DNA of 64,000 nucleotides from Ancistrus triradiatus (taxonomy: Eukaryota > Chordata > Actinopteri > Siluriformes > Loricariidae), in contig JAJAGP010000759.1 of assembly GCA_025084515.1 (NCBI GenBank), positions 124,001 through 188,000 on the forward strand. Direction: 5' to 3'. Position numbers and translations under genes: made by a program. Shown here in pieces: positions 1-11,500 of this stretch (the first letter of the stretch is position 1; every line of letters starts with the position of its first letter). The notes under the pieces were generated by a model. It saw only the letters and a program-made list of their open reading frames with translations. It made no database searches and had not been told where the DNA came from.

Positions 1-821
1 CAAGAAAAGCTCAACATGTGCACGGAGGAGCCGAACGAAATGTAAAGGAGTCACGCTCGATAGTAACGTTGCTTAAGAGCTTGGTACATGACACTTTGCT
101 CACAAATTGGCAGTCAGTAAAAAGCAGTGAATATTCAGAAAATGAAAAGCAAGCTTGTTTCCCAAATGTTTACCTACAAGAAGTTAAGTGCAGTGTTTTT
201 TGATCGTACGTAAAAGCTCCAACATCCACTCCAAAAAAAGCTCACCATCTAACTTTGTGTTGTTCTTACCTGCTCCCTCGCATAATCAGTGCCATGGAAA
301 GAAATCCTTAAAAAAAAAAGCAAGCACTACCACAGCAAGCAATAAATGCTAGAAATGTTTCATTTTCTACAAGCTACCAGTGTAAGAGTTGACCAAGTTC
401 TACCGAGCCAGATACGATCCATACGAGAATACAGAGAAAGAGCAATCGGTCAAAGGTGGAGAAGCACAAACTCTCCAACAGCAACAATATCATTCAGAGA
501 TTTGCAAAGCTTTTATTAGTCACAGGGTTCCAGCACTTATCCCGGAGAACACAGGGGGCACTGGACGGGGTGACAGTATAACGAATGGTCTGCAGGGGTC
601 ACTGTTGCAACCGTTCCAGTCAGAAGGCAAACCACATTTACATTTACAGCATTTAGCAGATGCCCTTATCCAGAGCGACTTACAATTGGTACAGGGTTAA
701 GGGTCCTGCTCAAGGACCCAAGTGGCAGCTTGGCAGAGGTGGGATTTGAACCCTGGACCTTCTGGTCCAGAGTCCAGTAGCAGGCTACCACAGACCCACA
801 TATGATTGTACTTATATAGTA
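1..821. other. Gene-free flank with one SINE
   Basis: Apart from the SINE at 634-793, no gene, RNA gene or recognisable mobile element is seen here. Confidence 0.5.
634..793 (-). mobile_element. tRNA-derived SINE (V-SINE type), internally shortened
   Basis: Read on the minus strand it has a B-box-like GGTTCAAATCCCA and the typical 3' end: CGCTCTGGATAAGGGC, then GCATCTGCTAAATGCTG and TAAATG repeats. Compared with the copy at 1868 it lacks part of the middle, between the 'caagacccttaac' and 'ccaattgtaag' segments. Confidence 0.8.
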
Positions 822-1024
822 GGGGTGTAAAGTTTCTTCCTCGAAAATGGGACGATGTACATTGTCGAGTTCTATTATGCATTCTTTTTCATTCTTTTCA
901 TTTTAATTGCAGGCCCGTAAAGACCCTCTGTTTCAAATTTTATACAATTGTTATTCTTCAGAAAGAAAAAAGAATGTTTTGACTCGGTTGTTTAAGATAT
1001 GGTGACTACAATACAGCATTCTGT

Positions 1025-1226
1025 TTACATTTACATTTTACATTTACAGCATTTAGCAGACGCCCTTATCCAGAGCGACTTACAATTGGTACAGTCTTAC
1101 AATTCAAGCAATTGTGGGTTAAGGGTCTTGCTCAAGGACCCAACAGTGGCAGCTTGGCAGAGGTGGGATTTGAACCCTGGACCTTCTGGTCCACAGTCCA
1201 GTACCTTAACCACTAGGCTACCACAG
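1025..1226 (-). mobile_element. tRNA-derived SINE (V-SINE type), near full length
   Basis: On the minus strand: A-box GCCTAGTGGTTAAGGTACTG, B-box GGTTCAAATCCCA, central TTGAGCAAGACCCTTAACCC and tail CGTCTGCTAAATGCTGTAAA followed by TAAATG repeats. Confidence 0.88.
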
Positions 1227-1867
1227 TTTACAATTTTAAACCTCTGTATCCAAGTTCTTTAAATGTAGTGCTTTAAATTGCAGTGGATTAAGGGGTTTAG
1301 TTTGAAAACCCACTATGGGTGTAACAATGCACTCTGACATGATGCATCATGGTACAAAAATGTCACGATTTGCATTGTGTCAGCGTCATGATGCATTTTC
1401 TGTACGCATATCTAGTAACGTCGTTACATTCCTTGAACCCAGAGGGCGCAATCATCATGCACAGCATGTCTTTGTCATTACGAGGTCATGGAAAACGAAG
1501 GGATTTGGGATGTTTAAAGATATTTGTATAGTGCTTTTCACACACAATTGATACAAAAAGGTGTTTGACAGTAATTAAATTAGCAGAAGACTAACTTTTG
1601 TTAAAAAACTTATACAAGAAATGTGCATTGTTCACACTCCAGAATTTAGGAAAAGGAATGGCTTTTATTGAATGTAAAAATCAACAATCATGAGAAAATC
1701 GAATCGTGAACTCCGTATTGTGAATCGAATCGTGAGCATTCTTACACCCCTAAAACTAACAAGAAAATGCGCATCGTTTATGCTTCAGAAATAAAGGACT
1801 GTCTTTTATTGAACGTAAAATTGATAACTGCTAGAAAATCGAATCCTGAACTCAATATTTAGTCAGT

Positions 1868-2066
1868 GGGACTGTGGTGGCCTAGTGGTTAAGGTGCAGG
1901 ACTATGAACCAGAAGGTCCAGGGTTCAAATCCCACCTCAGCCAAGCTACCACTGTTGGGTCCTTGAGCAAGACCCTTAACCCACAATTGCTTGAATTGTA
2001 AGACTGTACCAATTGTAAGTCGCACTGGATAAGGGCGTCTGCTAAATGCTGTAAATGTAAATATTG
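1868..2066 (+). mobile_element. tRNA-derived SINE (V-SINE type), near full length
   Basis: A-box GGCCTAGTGGTTAAGGTG, B-box GGTTCAAATCCCA, central domain and LINE-like tail GGGCGTCTGCTAAATGCTG are all present. It serves as the reference copy for the other SINE calls here. Confidence 0.9.
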
Positions 2067-2107
2067 TAAATGTACTCGAATGGTGAGCGTATCGTTTCAC
2101 CCCTACT

Positions 2108-2900
2108 ACATAGTATTCCATTACAGCAAGCTATTTCGGATGCAAGAATCAGTTTGTGATGCTGCCCTAAACTTACAGGAATAACACGTCAACACTGGCC
2201 AGTTAACAAGCCTGTCCAGGATCAACTCTACTTCTGGGAAAAGTGAGTGAGTAATGTATGCAGAGTGTATTCCTGCCTCGTACCCCATGTTCTCGGAACA
2301 GACCTCAGTGACTCTTGCTAGAATAAAGGCTACGGAAAGTGCAGCAACTGCGTACGACTGGTTAAAAGGCAAGGCTCTTATTACTACGTTTTGAAAATCT
2401 ATTCTCGGAACTAGATCAAAGCAAATCTAACTACTTTATATTCACTCAACAAGCGTCTGAATTAACAATACAAAAAGCCATTTATGCTACTGAATAGGTT
2501 TCTCACGAACGACCTCTGAGAAAGAGCTCCCGAGCTCACAGAACCGTGTTATCTACCAAATCCATCTATTATACCTGCAAATCTACTACCAGTTGCTACT
2601 CGCCAACGGTTCAAACAGCCAGACTCTCTCTAATAAGGTCTCGCTGCAAACAGCTTTCCTGCAAGTCACTGATAGTTAGGTCTCTCTAATCGCTCATAAA
2701 CTATCATTGTCAAAATGACTACGATGGTGGCGACAGAGGAGAGACTGGTCCAGATATTGTTTCATGTAAAGGATTTGTCATTGTCATGCACCACAGGCTG
2801 GACACAAAGGACACTGCTGGGTTTTGTGGCTACTCAGGGTCGTTGGAACCAATATCACCGTCATCTGTGCAAACTGCAATGTTTCACATAAGAAATAGTA
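2108..2900. other. No recognised feature
   Basis: About 800 bp with only short open frames, no splice-framed coding block and no repeat that I could name. Confidence 0.5.
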
Positions 2901-4185
2901 GGGCTGGGCAATATGAGGATATTATGGAGGCCAGGAGGAGCCGTGGGGAAAAATAAAAATTATGTTAAGGAAATGATTTGCAATCAATGCCCACATTTTC
3001 TAAATTATGGCCATTAAATTATATATGATTTATTCATATATAATTACATGAATTAATATTGAGGCCACAAGTATAATGATTCCATAAAGCATATTTTGAG
3101 GCCAAATATCAATCTACTGAGGCCATAAAATAATATTTAGAGCCAATGAGATAATATAATATAATATTATTGTATTTTTATTTACTAATTATTATAAAAA
3201 TTTTATATATATAAAACTATAAAAATTATATATATATATAAAAAAAAAATATATAGATATATATATATAGATATATCATATAGAGATATAGAGATAGGAG
3301 ATAGAGTACGATAGAGATAGGATCTAAAAAGAGAAAATATAATAGATAGAGATAGAGTATATAGAAAAAAAACTATAGAGATCTAGAATATATCTAAAAA
3401 GATATAAGATAGATATCGGATCTCTATATATATGCTACTCTATATATATCTAGATATATCTATATATATCTCTCTCTAATTCGTATCTCGTATTTTAATA
3501 ATAATTTAATTAATAATAGTTAAATAAAAATCCAATAATATTATAGTATACTCATCCTTATATAATCCTATATCTAGATATATATATCTATATATCTATA
3601 CTATATATATATATATCTCGCTATATATATTATATATATATTTTTTTTTTTTTTTTTTTTTTTTGAGCTCTTCAAAAATATTTTGAGACATGAAAAAAAA
3701 AAAAAAGAAAAAAAAAAATTTCTGGAGGTCACCACAAATATGAGGCCATAAAATAATATTTACAGCCAATGAAATAATATAATATTGTATTTTTCTTATT
3801 TACTAATTATTATAAAAATTATGTATATAAAATTTATAATAGGATCTATATATAATAGATATATCCTATATATATATCGTATATATATATATATATATAT
3901 ATCTATATATATATATATATATTTTCTTTTTTTTTATTATTATTATTATTTTTTTGAGCTCTTCAATATTTTGAGACATGAAAAAAGAAAAAAAAAAAAA
4001 AAAAAAAAAATTCTGGAGGTCACAAATATGAGGCCTAAAATAAATATTTAGAAAAATGGGGAAATAATATAAGAAAAATTTTTATTTACTATTTATATCT
4101 TTTATAAAAAAAATTATATATAGAGACTAGAGAGAGATATATATATATTCTATATGATAGATAGTATATATTAGAGATCTACGAG

Positions 4186-4219
<34 letters not shown>

Positions 4220-4686
4220 TTTTTTTTTTTTTTTTTTTTTAAATAATAAATAGTAAATAAAAATTTTTATTATATTATTATTATTATTATATTGATTTTA
4301 ATTGGCTCTAAAATATTATATATATATATATATCATATATATATATCCTATATATATCTATATATATATATATATCGTATATATATATATCTATATCTCT
4401 CTATATATATATATTTAGAACTCTTCAAGCATCTTGAGACCCGGAAAAAAAAAAAATTCTGGAGGTCACAAATATTTGAGGCCATAACATAATAATTTGA
4501 ACCTATAAAATACTATTTTGAGGCCGCACCTACATATATGGAGGCCATAAAATAGTATTTTGACGCTCTAAATGAATGTAATTAGGTCAGGTTCTCAAAA
4601 AATTTATTTGTGGCCTCAATATAATTATGTCGTGGTCAGAATGAAGAAACCCACATCCCTCCTGGTCTCCATGGGATATCGATATC
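2901..4686. mobile_element. Inverted-repeat element (hAT-like) with an expanded AT-rich core
   Basis: The left end, GGGCTGGGCAATATGAGGAT then ATTATGGAGGCCAGGAGG, is inversely repeated at the right end as CCTCCTGGTCTCCATGGGAT then ATCGATATC. GGGCTGGGCAATAT ends are typical of short hAT-like elements in fish. The inside is filled by AT-rich tandem units (see the separate repeat). No coding capacity is visible. Confidence 0.6.
3119..4500. repeat. AT-rich tandem array (about three long units with TA microsatellites and poly-T/poly-A tracts)
   Basis: Units start near 3119, 3739 and 4029 with GAGGCCATAAAATAATATTT-like text, run through a TA dinucleotide microsatellite and a poly-T tract, then GAGCTCTTCAA..TTTTGAGACATG, a poly-A tract and TTCTGGAGGTCAC. 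Unit length varies because the microsatellites differ. Open frames in it are simple-sequence artefacts. Confidence 0.8.
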
Positions 4687-4763
4687 AAGCTACATACACA
4701 CATTTCTGATTGTGGGAGTAGTAAGATGTTTGTTTACAGTGTTTACTGCTAATGAACTTGTTT

Positions 4764-4769
4764 TTTATT
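4764..4769 (-). promoter_or_regulatory. samtor: Candidate polyadenylation signal of samtor
   Basis: AATAAA on the minus strand (TTTATT on the given strand), about 165 bp past the stop codon. It is the first canonical hexamer seen downstream; its use is inferred. Confidence 0.45.
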
Positions 4770-4932
4770 GCTCAGATTTGTTGCCCGAGCAAAACCCTAG
4801 CAAAATAAATTCAAGTATTAAAACGATACATCTTCCATATTGCCCACCCACAAAGAGAAGAACGAGTCTAGACCTTAAGGACTTGGGATCGAAAGCCTAT
4901 GCTAATTCTACGGAAAGGCTCATCACAGACCT

Positions 4933-5562
4933 TCAGGTGTACAGTAGAATGGGATCCTCCAGCTCATGGATGGGCACTGTGCCGCTTAAGCTATCGCCCG
5001 AGTCGGAGTCATAGGGAGCGTCGGGGAGCTCGGAGAAGCTCACGGCCAGCTGCTCGTCGTCGGAGTCGGAGCGTGCCGGCTGCAAGTCCCTGAACACCTC
5101 GCCGTCCTCGAGCGTGCCGAAATCCTGCGGGATGTACAGCATCTCGGGGTAGTTGTGGCTGACCAGGTCGCTGGTGGTGGTGGCCGAGACCTTGCGGAAG
5201 GCCACCATGTGCATGTGGGAATACTTGACGTACTTGTAGCGCCTGAAGCCCAGCGACTCGATGGCCACACGCCAGCTGCGCATCATGAGAGCGTGCCGGC
5301 CCTGGTGTGACGAGTCGGGGGTTATGATCAGGAGGAGGCCGTGCAGCTCGAGCAGCTCGTGAGCTTTCTTACAGCACAGCCAGCGCTGGTAGGGAGAGGG
5401 GAAGTAAGAGAGCAGGAGTGAGAACACCACCACGTGGAACAGCTGCGCCGGCAGAGCCTCGATCGGGTCACGCAGCTGCTGGATGAAGGTGTGAAGCGCG
5501 TCACCCGTCAGCTGCAGAGGCTGCTGGAGTTGCAGGTTCAGGAAGTCGCACTTGTACACGCT
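4933..5562 (-). CDS. samtor: samtor terminal coding exon 5
   Basis: Acceptor TTTCAG|AGC; first residues SVYKCDFLNLQLQQPLQL, last ELEDPILLYT, stop TGA at 4933-4935. It carries the C-terminal half of the methyltransferase fold and an acidic tail (SDSDDEQLAVSFSELPDAPY). The exon is visibly richer in G and C, especially at third codon positions, than the AT-rich DNA around it. Confidence 0.95.
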   Translation of the reverse strand, partial: SVYKCDFLNLQLQQPLQLTGDALHTFIQQLRDPIEALPAQLFHVVVFSLLLSYFPSPYQRWLCCKKAHELLELHGLLLIITPDSSHQGRHALMMRSWRVAIESLGFRRYKYVKYSHMHMVAFRKVSATTTSDLVSHNYPEMLYIPQDFGTLEDGEVFRDLQPARSDSDDEQLAVSFSELPDAPYDSDSGDSLSGTVPIHELEDPILLYT

Positions 5563-8500
5563 CTGAAATCAAAGGAAAGCACGGGCTGGTCATGTGGTTA
5601 TGACTAAACAGCAAGTGCATGTGTGCAAAAAGGGGAAGTTTTTACTGAGATTTTACTGAGAACTGGATTTTGCTGAGATTTAAATCTTCACAGCTTTTGT
5701 ATGTATCCACGTATCATTGTTTGGCTGCTGCCATTAGTTTTTGTTTGTTTGTTAGGGTTTGTTGCCGTATCTGCACATTAAAGGCTATCTATATGCTCTC
5801 ATTCTTGGACTGTGTCATTTTAATGTGCGAATTCTCATAGGGGTTTTACATTTATGTGTGAAAAGATTCAGTATTTTCCCTGGCAAAGTACAGTCTAACC
5901 CCCGTCACCTCGCCAATCTCATCTCTCACCACCTGTGATGGCAGAACGGATTTCCCTTCATGTACTTTACCTCGAAAAACCACCAACCTCGACCCTCGAC
6001 AGCAATTTCGCGATAATATACTACATCGATTTTTTTGAAGGAAGAAAAAAATAAAACATTTAAAAAGGAGTGTAAACTACAATCTCCATTCCTGTTGATG
6101 GCGCAGTACAGTGTTTTGACTCAATTTGTCCGCGGAATTATCAGTGTGATCTGATGTATTAAGACGCCTCAGATTGTACACTGTAACTTGCGTTTCAGAT
6201 GTTTGTATATTTCCAGTGAACTGTGTGGAATATCGCAATATGCATCGTGATAATCGTCGCCAAACTCCCATCTCGTCAACAATAGCAGACGTAGGCATGA
6301 TAACGAGGTTAGACTGTGTTCTTAAATAAGTCATTTATGTTGTGTTATGTTTATGGTATGTTCTGTCTTCCTGTGTTGAATGCTGGGCAGTCCGTCAGGA
6401 CGCGTTTGACCGTTTACATAAGTGCCAGTTTGAATGTCCAACGTGGCATCTTATAAGGGTAGCATGATTTATTCGACTGTCCATCCAAATGTTGGATTTT
6501 TGTCGGCTCAAGGTCACAGTTTGCTGTGCCGTACTGTCCCATTAATTTTGCCACTCCCGTTAGGGGTCATCACAACGGATCAACTCTTATTAGATTTCGC
6601 ACAGGTTTTCATGCCTGATGCCCTTCCTGACACAGCCCTCCCCATTTATCCAGGCTTGAAACCAGCACTACAGGTTCACCCTCATCAGCTTGGGTTTTTC
6701 CATAAACACAAAACTCGACCTTAGCGTTGTAAGGTCCCACCAGGTCGCACGCAGCGGCTCTACGGAGAATGTAAATGTAAACTATTCAGTGGGACCCAAC
6801 AGTGGTGGCTTGGCTGAGGTGGGATTTGAACCCTGGACTTTCTCAACCACTAGGCCACCACAGTCCCACAAATAGATTGGATCACAAATAAATTACAAAT
6901 AGAATGATATGAAATGCAAAATACCCGTTCATACAGTGGTGCTTGAAAGTTTGTGAAACCTTTAGAATTTTCTATATTTATGCATAAATATGGCCTAAAA
7001 CCATCAGATTTCCACACAAGTCCTAAAAGTAGATAAAGAGAACCCAGTTAAACAAATGAGACAAAAATATTATACTTGGTCATTTATTTATTCAGAAAAA
7101 TGATCCAATATTATAACTGTTGATCAGTCCTGCACACCAGCTTGGAGGAATTTTAGCCCATTCCTCTGTACAGAACAGCTTCAGCTCTGGGATGTTGGTG
7201 GGTTTCCTCACATTAGCTGCTCACTTCAGGTCCTTCCACAACATTTCAATTGGATTGAGGTCAGGACTTTGACTTGGCCATTCCAAAACATGAACTTTAT
7301 TCTTCTTTAACCATTCTTTGGTAGAACGACTTGTGTGCTTAGGGTCGTTGTCTTGCTGCATGACCCACCTTCTCTTGAGATTCAGATCATGCACAGATGT
7401 CCTGATATTTTCCTTTAGAATTCTCTGATATAATTCAGAATTCATTGTTCCATCAATGATGGCAAGACATCCTGGCCCAGATGCAGCAAAACAGGCCCAA
7501 ACCATGATACTACCACCACCATGTTTCAGAGATGGGATAAGGTTCATACGCTGGAATGCAGTGTTTTCCTTTCTCCAAACATAATGCTTTTCTTTTACAC
7601 AAAAAAGTTCTACTTAGGTCTCATCTGTCCACAAAACATCCACGTCCACGTGATCTTTAGCAAACTGCAGACGAGCAGCAATGTTCTTCTTGGAGAGCAG
7701 TGGCTTTCTCCTTGCAACCCTGCCATGCACACCATTGTTGTTCAGTGTTCTTCTGATGGTGGACTCATGAACATTAACATTAGCCAATGTGAAAGAGGCC
7801 TTCAGTTGCTTAGAAGTTACCCTGGGGTCCTTTGTGCCTGGGTTTCTATTTACCTACTTTTAGGACTTGTGTGAAAATCTGACGATGTTTTATGTTAAAT
7901 TTATGTGCATCTCTACTAGTAACTGCTTTGATGTATTTTTGGCCTGCATTTACCCATCTTTAAATCAGTCACCATTTCGTACCTCCACCGCAGGCACTAT
8001 GTCAATTCCTACTGTCAGGAACTCATCAAAGTTCAGGAAAGGATTGAAGCAGCTTCCCACATCCAACAGGCGCAGCTTGGTGAATTGGAAACTTGAGCTG
8101 AAGCTGAGCCAAAACAGAAAGTTAAACATTTTCCATTAATACAGAACTCCAGATTCAACATTTCTTTGTCATAAAAACGTTCACAGCAGAATGAAATAAA
8201 AACAAAATACAAACACAAAGCTTAATAATAAAGCAGGGAATTAAAACCTATAAAATCGAACACCAAAACATTGCAAAAATATTGCACACGGTTTCTTCAA
8301 TGGACTATACATTTGGTGCCGATGGGACTTTGAGGGGCCGCACAGCGAAAAACATTTCCCCATAGGAAATAATGGGGTTTCAGTCTGGCAGGCGTTCCCT
8401 GACGGGTCAATGACCATAACTTAGTTTTCAACCTACAGCTACGAAATTCGGCAGGCTTGGTCCCGGGTGCAATCTGAGCTGACACGTGATGCCCATGAAA

Positions 8501-11500
8501 CCCCTGTGGACCCCGGCTGGGCTCCTGGTCCCCTTGCTGGGCATTGATAATAAATCAAAACGTTTTGGTCCTTTGGCCATGAAATTCGGCAAACTTGATC
8601 CTGGGTACATCCTGAGGTGATGTGTGATGCTCTTGGGGCCCATGTGGTCCCCGGCTGGGCACTGGGGCCCCTGGGGGGAAAAATGACCGTAACTCAGTCA
8701 GTTTTTGACCTACAGCCACAAAATTCGGGAGGCTTGGTCCGCAGTTCAACCTGAGGAGATATGCGATGCCCTTTGGGCTTACTGATAAGGCGGCTTTTTC
8801 AAGCCAACCTCAAAATTCGTCCACGAACTTTCGCCATTTAGTTTAAGGCTGTTTATCCTATTTTCATTGCTTGACCCTGTGAAAGACTGCAGTTATGGAC
8901 TGTATCTGAAATGGTCCTCTTGACTATTCCCTACATTCTACACACTACAGAGTACTATTAGTAAAAACAGAATCTGTGAGGCTTTGCTCTTTACAGGACG
9001 ACAGCAGACTCCTTCACAAACACCATTAACACACTCACATGGCGCGTGAGATAACAGCTTAGACATACTGTTTCTTATAAAAAGTACCTAATAAAAGTAG
9101 GGTTTCAGTGGTATTAATTTAAGGTGATATTTTTGTAGAAATATGAAACACACCAGCCCAGCTCTCCACCGCATTAAGTTTCAAAGGAATCCAGTATACC
9201 TGAGGAGTGAGGGGTCTGGCTGAGTGTTGATAGGTGCTCCACTTTCAGCTGCAGCATGCCTCGCCGTCTTCTCATCCTTCTCCAGCGCTTTCCTCAATCC
9301 TCCATCCATGAAGTACTCCAGACAAACACTAAAATAAACACGACAGCCTAAACGTGAGGAACGACGAGGCTTTACAGCTTCTCTGTTAAACGCCTCTGTA
9401 CCCAGATTCCCCTGTACCTGCGGCACCAATCGATGCGTCCCTCTCCATCGCACTTTTTGGACCAGTGGTTGTCAGCAAGACTCTTCATGGCGAGGGCATA
9501 TTCGTTCAGTGTCTCCTCATCCTCACAGTGCTCACGCCAGATCTTATCAAAATCCCCCACTGCGGCAACGAGAACAGGATACGGAAGTGTGTTCAGCAAT
9601 AAATTCAAGCTGAAAACATGTTTGTTCAAAGCACTGTTGTGTTTAACCAGGTGAATTCCTTAGAAGTACAGATGTCAGCACCGGATTCACTTGAAATCGA
9701 ATTGCTAAAGAGATCTTGAAATGAAACAGCAGGACAACCCCGTGGGGAAATCCTATTACCTTTTCAGTTCCAATATGAAGTAGTACAATAGCTTAACTAC
9801 ACGTCTAGGTCTTTAAATCATGCCAGTTACTCAGTTCATGTGTTATACAGCTAAGCTTGTGATTAGAAATGCTCCCCTAGTCTCTATTCTCTACATTTGA
9901 CACCCTATGTAGAGTGTCAGTTATGTAAAGAGTGTCCTAGATGACATGGAACATAAGGTGGGTTCATGAGACACCCTTGTTCTTATAAAAGAAACTAATA
10001 AAAAATGAATAATGATGCATTAAAAGGGCAGAATAAGTCGAAACGAAACGTGATGCAGCCAGCAAGATGAGACACGATGAATAATGTTACTAAATTATTT
10101 AAACGTGATAAATGTATTCTGTTGAACCTTCTATTGTCCACTCGTACGGCTGCACAGCACCATGCTGATGTTACTGTTTTAGAGCCAGTTCAGATACCGT
10201 GTGCTGTGCAAATGTGTATTTTTTAAGTGATGCACGATATATCGGCGGCCGATATATTATTTGCCGATATATGGATTTTGTTCAGTTATCCATATCAGTC
10301 CGATATTTCTTATGTATTTACATAAGAATATTTCTTTCTTTTCTTCTATATCTTTTTTTCTTTTGGCTGTTACTCTAAGAAAAATATCTGATGTTGCTGA
10401 CTGTATTGGTCTTTGTTCTTGTTGCTAAAAAAGATTCTTACCTTTTTAAAAGCAGGGATAGAAAATACAATGGAATGAACCATTTTTCCTCTGAGTGAAC
10501 CTCACCTTATGTCCACAGTAATCGTCATGTTTGATTGAACCGTTTTACTGCTTATTATTATTATAGCTAAAATGAATTACTGATCCAGTTTTTAACACCA
10601 GCTCATATATGGATTTTCATGTGAACGTTTTTTTAAATGCAGAAAAGTTAAATTATCGGTTTTTAACATCTGTATCGGCCACAATGATGTGCTAAATATC
10701 GGTTATCAGATTGGCCCAAGAAATTCAATATCGGTGCAGAATGTTTCCTGGTGAGCTATTACTGAAAAGTCGTTGCTGTATAGTATTTGGTTCTTATATT
10801 GTTGTACCATATGCATTAGACTCAGTGTAGTATTGGATGTTTGAAATTTTGATGTTTCTTCCCCTTTAAGTAGATACGAGTCTGATCCTACACCTTGTGT
10901 ATGCGTTATGGAGCTATATTAATGTCAAAATATGCACCCAAGATGATGAAAATCATGTGATTTAATATTCTAATCCTTTCACAGCATTATTTTTGTTTAA
11001 ACGAGTAGAGTAGAGAGCTTTTACACTAAATCTAAGGTATAAAAATATGTAGCAATTTGACAAGTCTAGACTACAATACATATACATAAGTGTGAATCAG
11101 AACGAAATGACTCAGGAGTTGCATCAGGTAACACCTGAGCAACATCAGCACTTTCTGGATAAGACTGGAAGCTCCTGGCTTACCAAAACAAACACAAAAA
11201 GCAGCCAGCTAATGTGACTAACCGGCTAGTCAGCTGGTGGAACCAGTAATTTGGTCCAAGCCTAATAATAAAGTGACAGAACAAGCTACAGGGATTATGC
11301 TCAACAGACATAAGATCTAAAATAAAAAAACAACTCACGATACAAAGATACCACAAACTCACTAGGATTCCATGATCATCAATCTAAACTACTGCTAAAT
11401 TAAATGTTCACAAGCTACAAAACTAGTTTTTAAAATAACAGTTGAAAAATAACTTTTCCCATCACCCATCTGCACAGGGTTTACGAGCATAATCAAATGA

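Larger units (their letters stand above)
822..2107. mobile_element. Possible hAT-like inverted-repeat element with nested insertions
   Basis: Begins TAGGGGTGTAAAG and ends CTTT-like CGTTTCACCCCTACTA, an imperfect inverted repeat at the same spacing as known short hAT elements. The interior holds two SINEs and a second pair of similar ends (GGGTGTAACAATGCA near 1318 and GCATTCTTACACCCC near 1737). It is either one larger element or two overlapping relatives. No transposase is seen. Confidence 0.45.

Noticed and set aside
1868..1945. tRNA gene suggested by A-box and B-box
   Set aside because: The boxes belong to the tRNA-derived head of a SINE that recurs many times in the window with the same LINE-like tail; no acceptor stem is formed.
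3785..4492. Open frames of mostly Ile/Tyr/Lys
   Set aside because: Translations of TA microsatellites and poly-A/poly-T tracts.
5040..5270. Second minus-strand frame inside samtor exon 5
   Set aside because: Shadow frame caused by high GC content; the conserved methyltransferase frame is the other one.
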